In this document: positions 1 to 9,369 of the stretch, piece after piece
Position numbering within the stretch: the first letter of the stretch is position 1
Layout of the letters: the number at the start of each line of letters is the position of its first letter
NCBI RefSeq assembly: GCF_028898945.1
Contig: NZ_CP118607.1
Span: forward strand, 2,776,001 to 2,840,000
DNA length: 64,000 nt
DNA from: Pseudomonas sp. PSKL.D1
GTDB taxonomy: Bacteria; Pseudomonadota; Gammaproteobacteria; Pseudomonadales; Pseudomonadaceae
Direction: 5' to 3'
Translations under genes and position numbers: made by a program
Notes under the pieces: model-generated
What the model saw: only the letters and a program-made list of their open reading frames with translations
Database searches by the model: none
Told to the model about the DNA's origin: nothing

Positions 1-918
1 GAGCTGCTGTCCCAAGAAAACGAAATGCTGCTCGACATGCCCTGGTACGAAGGCAACTTGCCGACCGGCTCGCGCATCACCACCCGCACCGGCCTGCCGG
101 ATGTGATCTACCGCAAGCTGAATGCCGGTGTTCCGCCGAGCAAGTCGACTACTGCGCAGGTGGACGAGGCTTGCGGCATCCTCGAAGCTCGCGGCCAAGT
201 GGACGTTGACCTGGCGATGCTCAACGGCAACACCGCCAGCTTCCGCCTGTCCGAATCGCGAGCCTTCATGGAGGCGATGAACCAGGCAATGCAGCGCGGC
301 GTGATGTACGGCAATACCGATGTGACTCCCGAGTCGTTCACCGGCATCTCGCCGCGCTTCAACACTGTCAACACCGCGACCGCAGCCACTGCAGCAAACG
401 TGATTGACGCCGGCGGCACCGGCTCGTCCAACACCTCCATCTGGCTGATTGGCTGGGGCGAGAACACTGTGCACGGGATCTACCCGAAAGGATCGCAGGC
501 AGGCCTGGTGCACAAAGACCTGGGCGAGGGCGATGCTTTTGACGCCAGTCAGAACCGCTTCCGCGCTCTGATGGACCAGTACCAGTGGAAGGCCGGCATC
601 GCGGTCAAGGACTGGCGCTACATCGTGCGCATCGCGAACATCGATGTGACCACCCTGACCAAGAACGCCGCTTCTGGCGCCGACATCATCGACCTGATGA
701 CTCAGGCGCTCGAACTGATTCAGGGCCTGACCGGTGTAACTCCGGTGTTCTACGTGTCTCGCCGCATCCGTTCGTTCCTGCGTCGCCAGACCGTCAACAA
801 GGTTGCGGCCAGCACCCTGACCTACGAGAACGTCTCGGGCAAGCCTGCCCTGATGTTCGGCGAAGTCCCGGTGCGTCGTGTCGACGCCATCCTCAACACC
901 GAAGCCCGCGTGGTTTAA
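1..918 (+). CDS. Phage major capsid protein (5' end outside window)
   Basis: The reading frame is open from base 1, so the true start lies upstream and only the last 305 residues are seen. The first in-frame ATG, at 25, is internal. The protein forms the icosahedral head shell. The visible N-terminal part (LSQENEMLLDMPWYEGN) and the overall composition fit the major head protein of BPP-1-like podoviruses (Bbp17 type). The next gene, a cement-protein homologue 10 bases downstream, supports this. The family call rests on recognition plus synteny rather than on a catalytic motif. It is the first visible gene of the structural operon and is read in the same direction as everything up to the spanins. 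Confidence 0.85.
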   Translation, partial: ELLSQENEMLLDMPWYEGNLPTGSRITTRTGLPDVIYRKLNAGVPPSKSTTAQVDEACGILEARGQVDVDLAMLNGNTASFRLSESRAFMEAMNQAMQRGVMYGNTDVTPESFTGISPRFNTVNTATAATAANVIDAGGTGSSNTSIWLIGWGENTVHGIYPKGSQAGLVHKDLGEGDAFDASQNRFRALMDQYQWKAGIAVKDWRYIVRIANIDVTTLTKNAASGADIIDLMTQALELIQGLTGVTPVFYVSRRIRSFLRRQTVNKVAASTLTYENVSGKPALMFGEVPVRRVDAILNTEARVV

Positions 919-928
919 GGAGCCGACC

Positions 929-1387
929 ATGTACGTCGACAAGCAAGCCGAGTTCTCGGACAGCCAGGCGGTAACCGCTACCGCTGTTTCCACCAACATC
1001 TACGACCTGTATCCGCGCGGAAACGCCGTCAATACCAACGTCACCCGTGACATTGGCGTTGGTGAGGATATCTACCTGGTCGTTCAGTGCGACACCACCG
1101 CGACCGCCGCCGGCGCAGCGACCGTCACCGTCACTCTCGAGTCGTCCTCGACCGCTGACCTGGCGACCACGCCAACCGTGCACTTCGCATCGGCTGCGCT
1201 GGCCCTGGCCAACCTCAGTGGCGGCACCACGCTCTTGGCGATCAAGCTGCCGGCTGGCAGCTACAACCGCTACGTTGGCGTGCGCTACACCGTCGCCACT
1301 GGCCCTCTGACTGCCGGTGCGTTCTCCGCCTTCCTCGCCAAAGACATCCAGGCGTTCCGCGCCTATGTCAAAGGCTACAACTTCTGA
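929..1387 (+). CDS. Capsid cement / decoration protein, Bbp16-like
   Basis: 152 residues, starting at the ATG that follows a clear AAGGAG ribosome site. An upstream in-frame ATG at 878 lies inside the capsid gene and has no such site. The sequence is rich in Thr, Ala and Val, with alternating hydrophobic beta-strand patterns and no catalytic motif, ending in a conserved-looking YVKGYNF. A small beta-rich protein directly after the major head gene in BPP-1-like phages (Bbp16) binds the outside of the capsid and stabilises it. I infer the same role here from size, composition and position. Confidence 0.7.
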   Translation: MYVDKQAEFSDSQAVTATAVSTNIYDLYPRGNAVNTNVTRDIGVGEDIYLVVQCDTTATAAGAATVTVTLESSSTADLATTPTVHFASAALALANLSGGTTLLAIKLPAGSYNRYVGVRYTVATGPLTAGAFSAFLAKDIQAFRAYVKGYNF

Positions 1388-1397
1388 GGATTGACGC

Positions 1398-1577
1398 ATG
1401 GCCAAGAAAGCAGAACCGCAGAAAACCAGTACCGCAAAGCTGTGCGAGGTACTGGAGATCAGCTACATCAACGACCGCCTGTGCCAGCCGGGCGAACAGG
1501 TGATGTACGACCCTGGCGAGGATGGCCAGATCGGCAACAACCTGCGCGTCATCGAGGAAGAAGACAGCGCAGCCTGA
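1398..1577 (+). CDS. Small phage protein of unknown function
   Basis: 59 residues, starting at ATG 10 bases after the cement gene stop. The product is hydrophilic, with a basic N-terminus (MAKKAEPQK), a middle containing LCEVLEISYINDRLCQPGEQVMY and an acidic tail (EEEDSAA). It has no membrane segment or signal. It is the last gene before a strong terminator, so it ends the capsid transcription unit. Many tailed phages carry a similar short ORF here, but I know no defined function. The longer overlapping ORF starting at 1391 is in a different frame here and only becomes real coding sequence at 1634. Confidence 0.6.
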   Translation: MAKKAEPQKTSTAKLCEVLEISYINDRLCQPGEQVMYDPGEDGQIGNNLRVIEEEDSAA

Positions 1578-1594
1578 TCCGCACGCAAAACCTC

Positions 1595-1618
1595 AAGGGC
1601 CCTTCGGGGCCCTTTTTC
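1595..1618 (+). terminator. Rho-independent terminator after capsid genes
   Basis: A perfect 8-bp stem (AAGGGCCC / GGGCCCTT) closes a stable TTCG tetraloop and is followed by a run of T. It separates the head genes from the tail-adaptor genes. Confidence 0.9.
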
Positions 1619-1633
1619 ATTGGAGCTTCGCCC

Positions 1634-2269
1634 ATGTCGTCGGTGATTGAAATTTGCAACATGGCACTGTCCAACATTGGTGCCAGCAGGCGTATCGACG
1701 ACCTGGATGAAGATAGCCAGGAAGCCGAGCAGTGCAGCCTGTTCTATGTGCATGCCAGGGACTTCGTGCTGCGCTCTGATTGCGAATGGGCATTCGCTAC
1801 AGCCTTTGCTGCGCTTGCAGAGGTGGCGGATAACCCAGACCCCGTATTCCCCTATGCCTACGCCATGCCGAACGACTGCATGCGCATCCGGCGCATCGTC
1901 AATCCAGTGCTGGATGCCAGCTACTTCACCCGCATCCATTGCTACGGCAATCCACCGCAGATACCTGAGATCAAATTCCGTGTGGTCAATGGATCGAGCC
2001 AGCGCTTGATTACCACCATGGAGCCTGCCGCAACGCTGGAGTACACATTGAAGGTCGAGTCATCTGAGATGTTCGATCCCGTATTTGTGTCCGCGCTCTC
2101 TTGGTACCTCGCGTCGAAGATTGCCGCGCCCTTGGCCAAAGATACATCAGTCACCGCCAACTGCTACGCCCAGTACCAAGCCGACGTTCTGCGAGCCGGC
2201 GCCGCCGCCCTTAACGAGGGCTCAGGGCCTGAGCAGCATGAATCCATCTTCATCTCGGGGCGCAACTGA
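1634..2269 (+). CDS. Tail adaptor protein, tail tubular protein A (T7 gp11)-like
   Basis: 211 residues starting at ATG 1634; the frame is open far upstream but that part overlaps the previous gene and the terminator. The N-terminus (SSVIEICNMALSNIGA) has the helix pattern typical of tail tubular protein A / head-to-tail adaptors, which build the ring between portal and nozzle in short-tailed phages. Position before the large nozzle gene fits this. The stop shares one base with the start of the next gene, suggesting coupled translation. Family assignment is by N-terminal pattern and gene order. Confidence 0.7.
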   Translation: MSSVIEICNMALSNIGASRRIDDLDEDSQEAEQCSLFYVHARDFVLRSDCEWAFATAFAALAEVADNPDPVFPYAYAMPNDCMRIRRIVNPVLDASYFTRIHCYGNPPQIPEIKFRVVNGSSQRLITTMEPAATLEYTLKVESSEMFDPVFVSALSWYLASKIAAPLAKDTSVTANCYAQYQADVLRAGAAALNEGSGPEQHESIFISGRN

Positions 2270-4590
2270 TGGCCCAGATCCTACAGCCTTCCTTCAGCGC
2301 CGGAGAGTTGGCCCCAGCCACCGCAGCCCGGGCAGACCTGAACCGCTACTTCACCGGGCTCAAGACATGCCGCAACTACATGATCATGCCCGAGGGCGGC
2401 GCCCGTAACCGGTCCGGCTATCGGTTCTTGGCTGAAACAAAGATCAGTGCCCGGGTATCCAGGCTGATCCCGTTCCAGTTCAGCACTGAGCAGACCTACG
2501 CCATTGAGGTCGGCCACCTGTACATGCGGTTCTACACCAATGGTGGCCAGCTGCTGGATGGTGGTGTGACCTATGAAATCAGCACCCCCTACGAAGAGCA
2601 GCACCTGTTTGAGCTGAACTTCACCCAGTCAGCGGATGTGCTGACCATCGTGCACCCCAGCTACGCCCCGATGGAGTTAAAGCGCCTGGGCGCGACGAAC
2701 TGGACTTTGACGGCCATCAGCTTCATGCCGAGCATTGCCGCTCCTACAGGGCTCACGGCAACGCCACTGTCTGGCGGCAGCGGCGACACCACGGAGTTCC
2801 GATATGTCGTCACTGCTGTTGCCGCCGGAGAAGCTGCCGAAGAATCGGTTGCATCGGCTCCAGCATCCGTCGACGCATGGGATGACAAGTCAGGGGCAGA
2901 CCTGACCTGGACTGCCGTTGCCGGGGCAGACCATTACAACGTGTACAAGGAGAACAACGGTTCTGGCATCTTCGGCTTCATCGGCATGGCCACCGGCACC
3001 ACGTTCACCGACCTGAACATCACAGCCGAGAAGGATGACACGCCGCCCACCTATGCCAATCCATTCGAAGACGGCAACAACCCGGGCGTGGTTGGCTACT
3101 ACCAACAGCGGTTGACCTTCGCCGCAAGCGCTTCGAAGCCGCAAACGATGTGGATGAGCAAGGTGGGCGCCTTCAACAACTTCGGCTACTCCCAGCCGCG
3201 AAAGGATGACGATGCGATTGAGCTGACCATCGCGTCCAACCAGGTGAACCGGATACGCGCCTTGGTGCCGCTCAAGGAGCTCTTGGTGCTGACCTCTGGT
3301 GCCGAGGTCACCATTGCTGGCGATGCCACCGGCATCAAGCCGACCAACATACGCGCCATCTTCCAGAGCTATATCGGATCAAGCCCGGTTCCCCCGGCGG
3401 TCTACGGCAACACCGCGCTTTACGTTCAGGCCCGCGGCCAGAAGATTGCCGACCTTTCCTACTCGTACACCAGTGACGGTTTCCAGGGGCAAGACCTGAC
3501 CGTGCTTTCTTCCCACCTAGTGCGCGGTTACGAGATCAAGGCCATGACCTTGGCCCAGGTGCCGAACAGCGTGCTTTGGTGCGTGCGTAATGACGGCGCC
3601 AAGCTGGGCTTCACCTACCTGCCGGCGCAAGAGGTGTTCAGCTGGCACCGGCACGACACGGACGGGGCTTTCGAATCTATCGTATCTATCCCGGAAGGCG
3701 ACGAGGACGCGGTCTACGCCATCGTTCGGCGGGTCATTGCTGGCACCACCAAGCGGTATGTCGAGCGCCTGGCATCCCGCGAGCTGCGCCGTTACGGATC
3801 AGGCGAGTACTGGTTTGACCGGGCATTCTTTGTGGACAGCGGCCTGACCTACGACGGCAGGCGCACCGGTACCGCCACGTTGACCGGCGGCACTGACTGG
3901 GCGTTCCCGAACCCGCTGACGCTCGGCACCTCGGAAGCAACGTTCGACGCTGGAATGGTTGGCCGCAGCGTCATCATGTACGGCGACGGAACGCTGACCA
4001 GTGCCGGGGATATCCTCACGGTCAAGATCCTTGCCTATGTGTCGCCAACAGTCGTCAGCGTTGAGCCTCAGACCGTTGTACCGGCATCGCTGCGTAGCGT
4101 GTCGGCAACCCGTTGGGGCATTGCAGCCTCCACGGTATCTGGGCTTGGCCACCTTGAGGGGAAGACGGTCAGCATCCTGGCTGACGGCAACGTCGCACCC
4201 CAGCAGGTGGTTACCGGCGGGGCGATCTCTCTGGACAGCCCGTCGTTGGTCGTGCATGCAGGCCTGCCCATTGAGGCCGACTTCGAAACACTCGATGTCA
4301 CGCTGCCAAACAACCCGGCGTTCCTGGGCAATCGCAAGCGCACCAATGAACTGGTCGTGTTCTGCGAAGAGAGTCGTGGCTTGTTTGCTGGGCCCGATGC
4401 CCAGCACTTGCGCGAATTCAAGCAGCGGTCCACCGAGAACTACGGCGAGCCGATCACCCTGCTGACTGGCCGGGCAGAGATCCTGATCAATTGCACTTGG
4501 AATGACTCTGGCCGCGTCTTCATTCGGCAATCCGATCCGCTGCCCATCACCATTCTGGGGGTCATGCTCAATGTGCAAGCAGGCGGCTGA
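2269..4590 (+). CDS. Tail nozzle protein, tail tubular protein B-like
   Basis: 773 residues. The N-terminus (QPSFSAGELAPATAARADL, then NYMIMPEGGARNRSGYRF) is the hallmark of large nozzle / stabilisation proteins of podoviruses, which form the tip of the short tail and bind the fibres. Residues about 155 to 270 look like an inserted fibronectin type III-like beta domain (PTGLTATPLSGG ... ADHYNVYKENNG). The gene overlaps the adaptor gene by one base and its 3' end overlaps the next gene by 20 bases. Length and composition are usual for the family. Confidence 0.8.
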   Translation: MAQILQPSFSAGELAPATAARADLNRYFTGLKTCRNYMIMPEGGARNRSGYRFLAETKISARVSRLIPFQFSTEQTYAIEVGHLYMRFYTNGGQLLDGGVTYEISTPYEEQHLFELNFTQSADVLTIVHPSYAPMELKRLGATNWTLTAISFMPSIAAPTGLTATPLSGGSGDTTEFRYVVTAVAAGEAAEESVASAPASVDAWDDKSGADLTWTAVAGADHYNVYKENNGSGIFGFIGMATGTTFTDLNITAEKDDTPPTYANPFEDGNNPGVVGYYQQRLTFAASASKPQTMWMSKVGAFNNFGYSQPRKDDDAIELTIASNQVNRIRALVPLKELLVLTSGAEVTIAGDATGIKPTNIRAIFQSYIGSSPVPPAVYGNTALYVQARGQKIADLSYSYTSDGFQGQDLTVLSSHLVRGYEIKAMTLAQVPNSVLWCVRNDGAKLGFTYLPAQEVFSWHRHDTDGAFESIVSIPEGDEDAVYAIVRRVIAGTTKRYVERLASRELRRYGSGEYWFDRAFFVDSGLTYDGRRTGTATLTGGTDWAFPNPLTLGTSEATFDAGMVGRSVIMYGDGTLTSAGDILTVKILAYVSPTVVSVEPQTVVPASLRSVSATRWGIAASTVSGLGHLEGKTVSILADGNVAPQQVVTGGAISLDSPSLVVHAGLPIEADFETLDVTLPNNPAFLGNRKRTNELVVFCEESRGLFAGPDAQHLREFKQRSTENYGEPITLLTGRAEILINCTWNDSGRVFIRQSDPLPITILGVMLNVQAGG

Positions 4591-5047
4591 TCTCGTCCCG
4601 GTACGGGAGGCGCATATTCAGTCGTTGCTGGCCGACATGCGCCCAGCGGACCAACTGGAACTGCAGGCAATTCGCGGCTGGACGGTTGAGCGAGAGGTGC
4701 GCCACGCCATAGCCAGCGCCTCTCACGCGGCAGTGTGCGTCGTTGAGGGTAAGGTCGTGGCGATCTTCGGCGACAGCCCGCATGACGCTGTATACGGTCT
4801 TCCTTGGATGGCCAGCACGGTCTGGATCAATCAATACCGTCGCCAGTTCCTGGCTGAGTGCCGCCCGGTCATCGAGGGAATGCGCAGCCGTCACCAGGTG
4901 TTGCTGAATCTGGTCGATGTGCGCAACACCCTGGCCATCCGCTGGCTCAAGTGGCTTGGATTCCAATTCCTGCCAGCGGTGCCCTACGGCATCAATGGCG
5001 AACTCTTCTACCCATTCCAGATGGAGGGCACAGCATGTGCGCAGTAG
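4571..5047 (+). CDS. Inner virion protein, T7 gp13-like (DUF2833, GNAT-like)
   Basis: 158 residues; the ATG at 4571 is preceded by a GGGGG run and lies inside the end of the nozzle gene. The central and C-terminal parts (VVEGKVVAIFGDSP, LNLVDVRNTLAIRWLKWLGFQF) resemble the acetyltransferase-like fold of phage gp13 / DUF2833 proteins. No assigned enzymatic function is known for that phage family; in T7, gp13 is needed for infectious particles. The gene opens a run of inner-core genes in T7 order (gp13, gp14, gp15, gp16-like). Confidence 0.7.
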   Translation: MCKQAADLVPVREAHIQSLLADMRPADQLELQAIRGWTVEREVRHAIASASHAAVCVVEGKVVAIFGDSPHDAVYGLPWMASTVWINQYRRQFLAECRPVIEGMRSRHQVLLNLVDVRNTLAIRWLKWLGFQFLPAVPYGINGELFYPFQMEGTACAQ

Positions 5048-5508
5048 CTGCTATTCCATACGCGGCCATGGCCGCATCGGCGTTGCTCAGTGCTCAGCAG
5101 TCACAGGCGCAAGGCGAGGCTTCGGCGCAGGCCAGCCTGCAGAACGCGGCCTTCGCCGATGCCTCGGCGGCTGATGCCCTGAAGCGCGGCGAGTTCGAAT
5201 CTGACCAGCAGCGCCTGGCCACCCGCGCTGCCATTGGCACCCAACGTGCTGGCTTCGCTGGCAACGGCATCGATGTGAACAGCGGTTCCGCCGCCGACAT
5301 CCAGGATGACACCGCCGCCTTGGGCGAACTTGATGCCCTGACCATCAAGAACAATGCAGCCCGGGAAGCTTGGGGCTACCGGACGCAGGCTCAGCAAAGC
5401 CGCCTGGCGGCAGCCAACGCGACGAAGTCAGGTCAGGCTGGCATGTTTGGCTCCTTGCTCTCCGCTGGCGCCAAGGGTGCGCAGGCTTACGGCGCAATGA
5501 GAGGGTAA
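5035..5508 (+). CDS. Inner core protein, T7 gp14-like
   Basis: 157 residues, starting 13 bases before the previous stop. It has a short hydrophobic N-terminus (AAIPYAAMAASALLSA), a long Ala/Gln-rich helical middle (AQASLQNAAFADASAADALKR) and a Gly/Ala-rich C-terminal segment (GMFGSLLSAGAKGAQAYGAM). This layout matches virion core proteins of the gp14 type, ejected early into the outer membrane to start the DNA channel. The role is inferred from composition, size and gene order. Confidence 0.65.
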   Translation: MCAVAAIPYAAMAASALLSAQQSQAQGEASAQASLQNAAFADASAADALKRGEFESDQQRLATRAAIGTQRAGFAGNGIDVNSGSAADIQDDTAALGELDALTIKNNAAREAWGYRTQAQQSRLAAANATKSGQAGMFGSLLSAGAKGAQAYGAMRG

Positions 5509-5512
5509 GGCA

Positions 5513-7618
5513 ATGGCAACAGTCCCAACCTATCAGCGCCAAGTCTCGCTGCAGGGCCTGCCGCAAGTGCGCGTTTCGCCGCAGATGGTCGATACAAGCG
5601 CCATTCAGCAAGGCCTGGATGCTGTTGGCAACGTTGCCACCGACATGGCAGTCAGGCAGCGGCAGGAGGCCGACACCACGGCGATCATCAACGCCGACAA
5701 CAAGCTGACTGAGTGGCAGAACAACACCTTCTACAACCAGCAGAACGGCGTCTACACCCGAAAAGGTCAGAACGCGCTGGACGTAACCGGGCAAACACTG
5801 GGCGATTTCGACAAGTTCCAAGAAGAGCTTGGCGCCGGTCTGGCCAATGACACCCAGCGCAAGCGCTATGCCCAGCTTGTGGCGCAGCGCCGGCAGTCCA
5901 TGTCGAACGACCTGAACCGCTATGAGTACGGCCAGCACCAGCAGTACATGAACGATGTCGACGACGCCTCGATCAAGCTTTCCACTGATTCTGCGGCGTT
6001 GAACTATGGCGATCCGAGCAAGGTTGGTCTGTACCGGCAGAAGGCTCTGGATGTCATTGAGTCACAGGCTCAGCGGAATGGTTGGTCGCCCGAGAAGACG
6101 GAGCTGGAGAAGATCAACGCCAGCAGCCGCCTGCTCACTGGCGTGATTGCCCAAATGGCCGACAGTAATCCGCAGCGCGCCCAGCAGTATTACGAAGCAT
6201 CCAAGGACGGCATGAATGCTGAAACCCAAGTTCGGGTAAGCAACATGATTGACCAGGGCATTCGCCGGCAGCAGGCCGAGGCAAGGCAGCGCCAGGTCGA
6301 GGCCCGACAGTTGCAGGCCATCTCCAGGGTTGAATTGCAGTCCAGGGTTCAGGACGCGCAGTCGGCCTACTTGCAAGGGCTTGAGTTCGAAAATCCACCG
6401 TCGCGTGCGGACTTCGATGCGGCATATGGTGACAAGGGTGGCCAGGCCTATGAGTCATTTGCGAAGGTTCAGGCTGTGGCACCCGCAATGCGTGAACTGG
6501 CCACTGCCGGGCCAGAGGACCGTCAGAAGATTCTGGATCAGTTCAATCCTGCAAGCGGAGGAAAGGCAGGAGAGGGCTTCACTCAGGACGAGCAGCTTTA
6601 TCGACGCCTACAGACGGTTGACGCCGGACTGATGAAGCAGAGACAAACTGATCCAGCGGCTTACGCAGCTACTTACAGCGCACCAGTCCGAGAGGCTTTC
6701 GCTGCGGCACAGCAAGCCGGAACCCCTGAAGCTTATAGGGCATATGCCGATGCAACTTTCGCTGAGCAGCGCCGTCTGGGCGTGCATTCGCCGAAGCTGC
6801 TGCCAGATGCTGCAGCCGACCAGATCGCGGCAGGCTTCAATGCTCGAGTTGCCGGAGGCGAAAATGCGGCAACTTTGATCGAGCAACAGCAGGCGCAGTG
6901 GGGAAACAATTTCCCAATGATCGCCCAGCAACTTGGAAAGAAGTTGCCGTCCGAGGCCCAGGTGATTGCTACGCAGTTGCCAAAGGACTTGGCCGAGCGC
7001 ATGGCCGCCGTGGCAAGCCTAAGTGAAGATGACCTTAAAAAGGGGCTTAGTGAAGGCGTTTCGAGCAATGTCGCATCCGCCGTGCAAACCGCAATGGGTC
7101 CATTTGGGCAATCCTTGCAAGGGCAATCAGGCGGAATTGAAACATTCAACACCATGTACAACGCGGCTTACAAAACAGCGCTTGCCTACGTTCGCCAGGG
7201 TGATGACCCGCAAAAAGCTGCGCAGCGGGTCGTGAACGGCATGGTGAACGACAAGTACGACTTCTTTGATACCTACCGGGTACCCAAGTCACTGAACACG
7301 GCCGCGGTTAAGCGTGGTGCGGACCTTGCTTTGGAGAGCATGGCCGCCGACGACTTCATGCCAATGCCCGGCATTCTCGGCGTGACCGATAGCGCGAACG
7401 CCGAGCAGCTGCGCCAGGCCGTCGTAGATGGCGGGCAGTGGGTACCGAACAACGACGAAAGCGGCTTGAGCCTCACGATCAATGGTTACCGTCTGCTGGA
7501 CAAGGACGGCAAGCCGATCACGCGCACTTGGGATGAACTCACCACCAGAGGGCTGAGCCAGCCTGAAAGCAACGCATCACGGATTGGTCGCGTGCGCGGC
7601 CTGGGGATCAACAATTGA
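5513..7618 (+). CDS. Inner core / ejection protein, T7 gp15-like
   Basis: 701 residues, mostly helical and Gln/Ala-rich, with probable coiled coils around residues 230 to 290 (RRQQAEARQRQVEARQLQ) and no signal or membrane segment. It lies 4 bases after the gp14-like gene and before the gp16-like genes, the position of the T7 gp15 ejection protein that lines the periplasmic DNA conduit. Sequence identity to gp15 itself cannot be judged by eye, so the call depends on size, composition and order. Confidence 0.6.
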   Translation: MATVPTYQRQVSLQGLPQVRVSPQMVDTSAIQQGLDAVGNVATDMAVRQRQEADTTAIINADNKLTEWQNNTFYNQQNGVYTRKGQNALDVTGQTLGDFDKFQEELGAGLANDTQRKRYAQLVAQRRQSMSNDLNRYEYGQHQQYMNDVDDASIKLSTDSAALNYGDPSKVGLYRQKALDVIESQAQRNGWSPEKTELEKINASSRLLTGVIAQMADSNPQRAQQYYEASKDGMNAETQVRVSNMIDQGIRRQQAEARQRQVEARQLQAISRVELQSRVQDAQSAYLQGLEFENPPSRADFDAAYGDKGGQAYESFAKVQAVAPAMRELATAGPEDRQKILDQFNPASGGKAGEGFTQDEQLYRRLQTVDAGLMKQRQTDPAAYAATYSAPVREAFAAAQQAGTPEAYRAYADATFAEQRRLGVHSPKLLPDAAADQIAAGFNARVAGGENAATLIEQQQAQWGNNFPMIAQQLGKKLPSEAQVIATQLPKDLAERMAAVASLSEDDLKKGLSEGVSSNVASAVQTAMGPFGQSLQGQSGGIETFNTMYNAAYKTALAYVRQGDDPQKAAQRVVNGMVNDKYDFFDTYRVPKSLNTAAVKRGADLALESMAADDFMPMPGILGVTDSANAEQLRQAVVDGGQWVPNNDESGLSLTINGYRLLDKDGKPITRTWDELTTRGLSQPESNASRIGRVRGLGINN

Positions 7619-9369
7619 CCATTTATGCGGGCGATGCCCCGGCGCTTGATCGGCGCACGCTTCTGGATATTCCGGCTGATACTGGCGATGTCTTCGGCGC
7701 GGCGTTCGACGAAGCGTTCTCGACCAACCCGAGCACGTCGGCCTATCGACTGGAAGAGCTGAACCAGCAGGAGCTTGGCCGGGCGGTGGTTGCCGGTCCG
7801 GAGTCGTACCTTGCTCCTAACGCTGGGCGGCTTGAGCCTGACACCCCACTGATAGGCGCTGAACAGGCGCGTGAGCAGGTTGCGGGGGCCGGCCTTGATA
7901 TCAAGATTCCGGACCAAGGAATCCGTCAGGGTGCTCTCGACATACTCATGCAGCGTCATCAGGAGCAGCTGGCGCGTCAACAGATCATGGCTCGTGCCAA
8001 CGGCGGGTCGCTGCCCACAACGATTGCCGGAAGCTTGGCGGCCTCTCTGCTTGATCCGCTCAACATCGCGTCGGCGTTTGTGCCAGTGGTGGGGGAAGCG
8101 CGTTATGCCCGGCTGCTGGCCGGCGCTGCTACCCCACTTGGCAGGGCCTCGGTGCGCGGTGGTGTTGGTGCGCTGGAGGGGTCGGTAGGCGCCGCGATCT
8201 TGGAGCCGCTGCCGTTGCTGGCTGCCCAGCAAGATCAGACCGAGTATGGGCTGTCCGACTCGCTGGCCAATATCGCCTTGGGCGGTGTGCTGGGCGGCGG
8301 ACTTCATTCGGTTGGAGGCGCCGTCAGCGATGCGCTGCGCCGGCGGCTGGCAACCGAATCTCCAGTCGTTGAAACCTCTTTGAGCGTGGGCGCTGCGCCT
8401 CGTCCAGCGGATGCAGGTCGAAGCATTGACCTTGGCCGTATGTTCGATGAAGACCCGGACCTTGCGCTGCGCGCCGGGCTCTCAAGGCAATTGGAAGCAG
8501 ACCAAGCAACGCTGTATCGCTCGGCAGAGCAGCAAGCTCTGGACGAGATCCGACCATCTTTGACCGGCGAGCGTGTCGGCAATGTAGCGGACCTCAAGGC
8601 CGAGCGCGTTGGGCTGGTGGCGCAAGACATGGCGCTTGACGCTACGTACCGCGACCGTGCCAAGGCCTTCCAGGCTCAGCGCATGAGCCGCAAGCAGGCG
8701 GAACGTGCCGCACGGGACTCTATCGCTACGGAGCGCGAGCAGATCCGTGCCCGTACCAGCGAGATCGACACCACGCTGGAGCGCAATCGCGCTGGAGAAA
8801 TTGACCGGCGGGACTTGGGCTTGATCGAGCGTGGTCAGGTGCCAGAGCGCTTGCAGCCTCAGATTCAGGCCCGCGCCCGGCAAATTATGCAGGGCTACCA
8901 GCAACGCCCGCTGGGTGCGGCGATTCGCACCGCCCGGGAGACTGCGGAGGGCGCCGACTGGACTATTCGTGATAATGCCCTGCGCACTGCTGTGGCCCAG
9001 GCTATGAGCGGGCGCGATATCGATGTGGCCAAGCTGTTCGAACTGGACGAGCCGGGAAAGGCCGCCAGCGCGCTGGAGTACCTCAAGCGTCCGCAGACCA
9101 GGCGCGTCGACCCAGAGGGCCAGGCCGAAAGCCGGCGCATGGACGGGCAGGGTCAGGTTGTCGACGATCTGGAGGATGCCCGCGCAGCCTTGGCAGAGGA
9201 CGAAGCGCTTGCACGCGAAATGCTCGATCAGTTGCCCGAGGATCAGCGCGCTCAGGTTGAGGCCTTGGGCCGCGATGAAATGGCGGCAGCTGATGCCGAG
9301 GCCGCGAAGGCCCAACAATACGCCAAGGCCTACCGGGCTGCGGCCATCTGTGAACTGGGGAGAGGTTGA
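7615..9369 (+). CDS. Ejection protein, N-terminal half of a gp16-like protein
   Basis: 584 residues from a TTG start whose last two bases overlap the previous TGA; a GGGG run sits just upstream. A long small-residue, membrane-active stretch spans about residues 125 to 245 (LAASLLDPLNIASAFVPVVG, GGVLGGGLHSVGGAV). A highly charged, probably coiled-coil part (ERAARDSIATEREQIRARTSEI) fills the C-terminal half. This suggests a protein ejected into the host membrane with the genome. I see no lytic transglycosylase motif. The next gene starts inside the stop codon (TGATG). The two may be one split gp16-like protein. Confidence 0.55.
   Translation: MTIYAGDAPALDRRTLLDIPADTGDVFGAAFDEAFSTNPSTSAYRLEELNQQELGRAVVAGPESYLAPNAGRLEPDTPLIGAEQAREQVAGAGLDIKIPDQGIRQGALDILMQRHQEQLARQQIMARANGGSLPTTIAGSLAASLLDPLNIASAFVPVVGEARYARLLAGAATPLGRASVRGGVGALEGSVGAAILEPLPLLAAQQDQTEYGLSDSLANIALGGVLGGGLHSVGGAVSDALRRRLATESPVVETSLSVGAAPRPADAGRSIDLGRMFDEDPDLALRAGLSRQLEADQATLYRSAEQQALDEIRPSLTGERVGNVADLKAERVGLVAQDMALDATYRDRAKAFQAQRMSRKQAERAARDSIATEREQIRARTSEIDTTLERNRAGEIDRRDLGLIERGQVPERLQPQIQARARQIMQGYQQRPLGAAIRTARETAEGADWTIRDNALRTAVAQAMSGRDIDVAKLFELDEPGKAASALEYLKRPQTRRVDPEGQAESRRMDGQGQVVDDLEDARAALAEDEALAREMLDQLPEDQRAQVEALGRDEMAAADAEAAKAQQYAKAYRAAAICELGRG

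Noticed and set aside
1391..1633. N-terminal extension of the tail adaptor gene back to 1391
   Set aside because: The extension is out of frame with the real 59-residue gene and would run through a strong terminator. The family start is at 1634.
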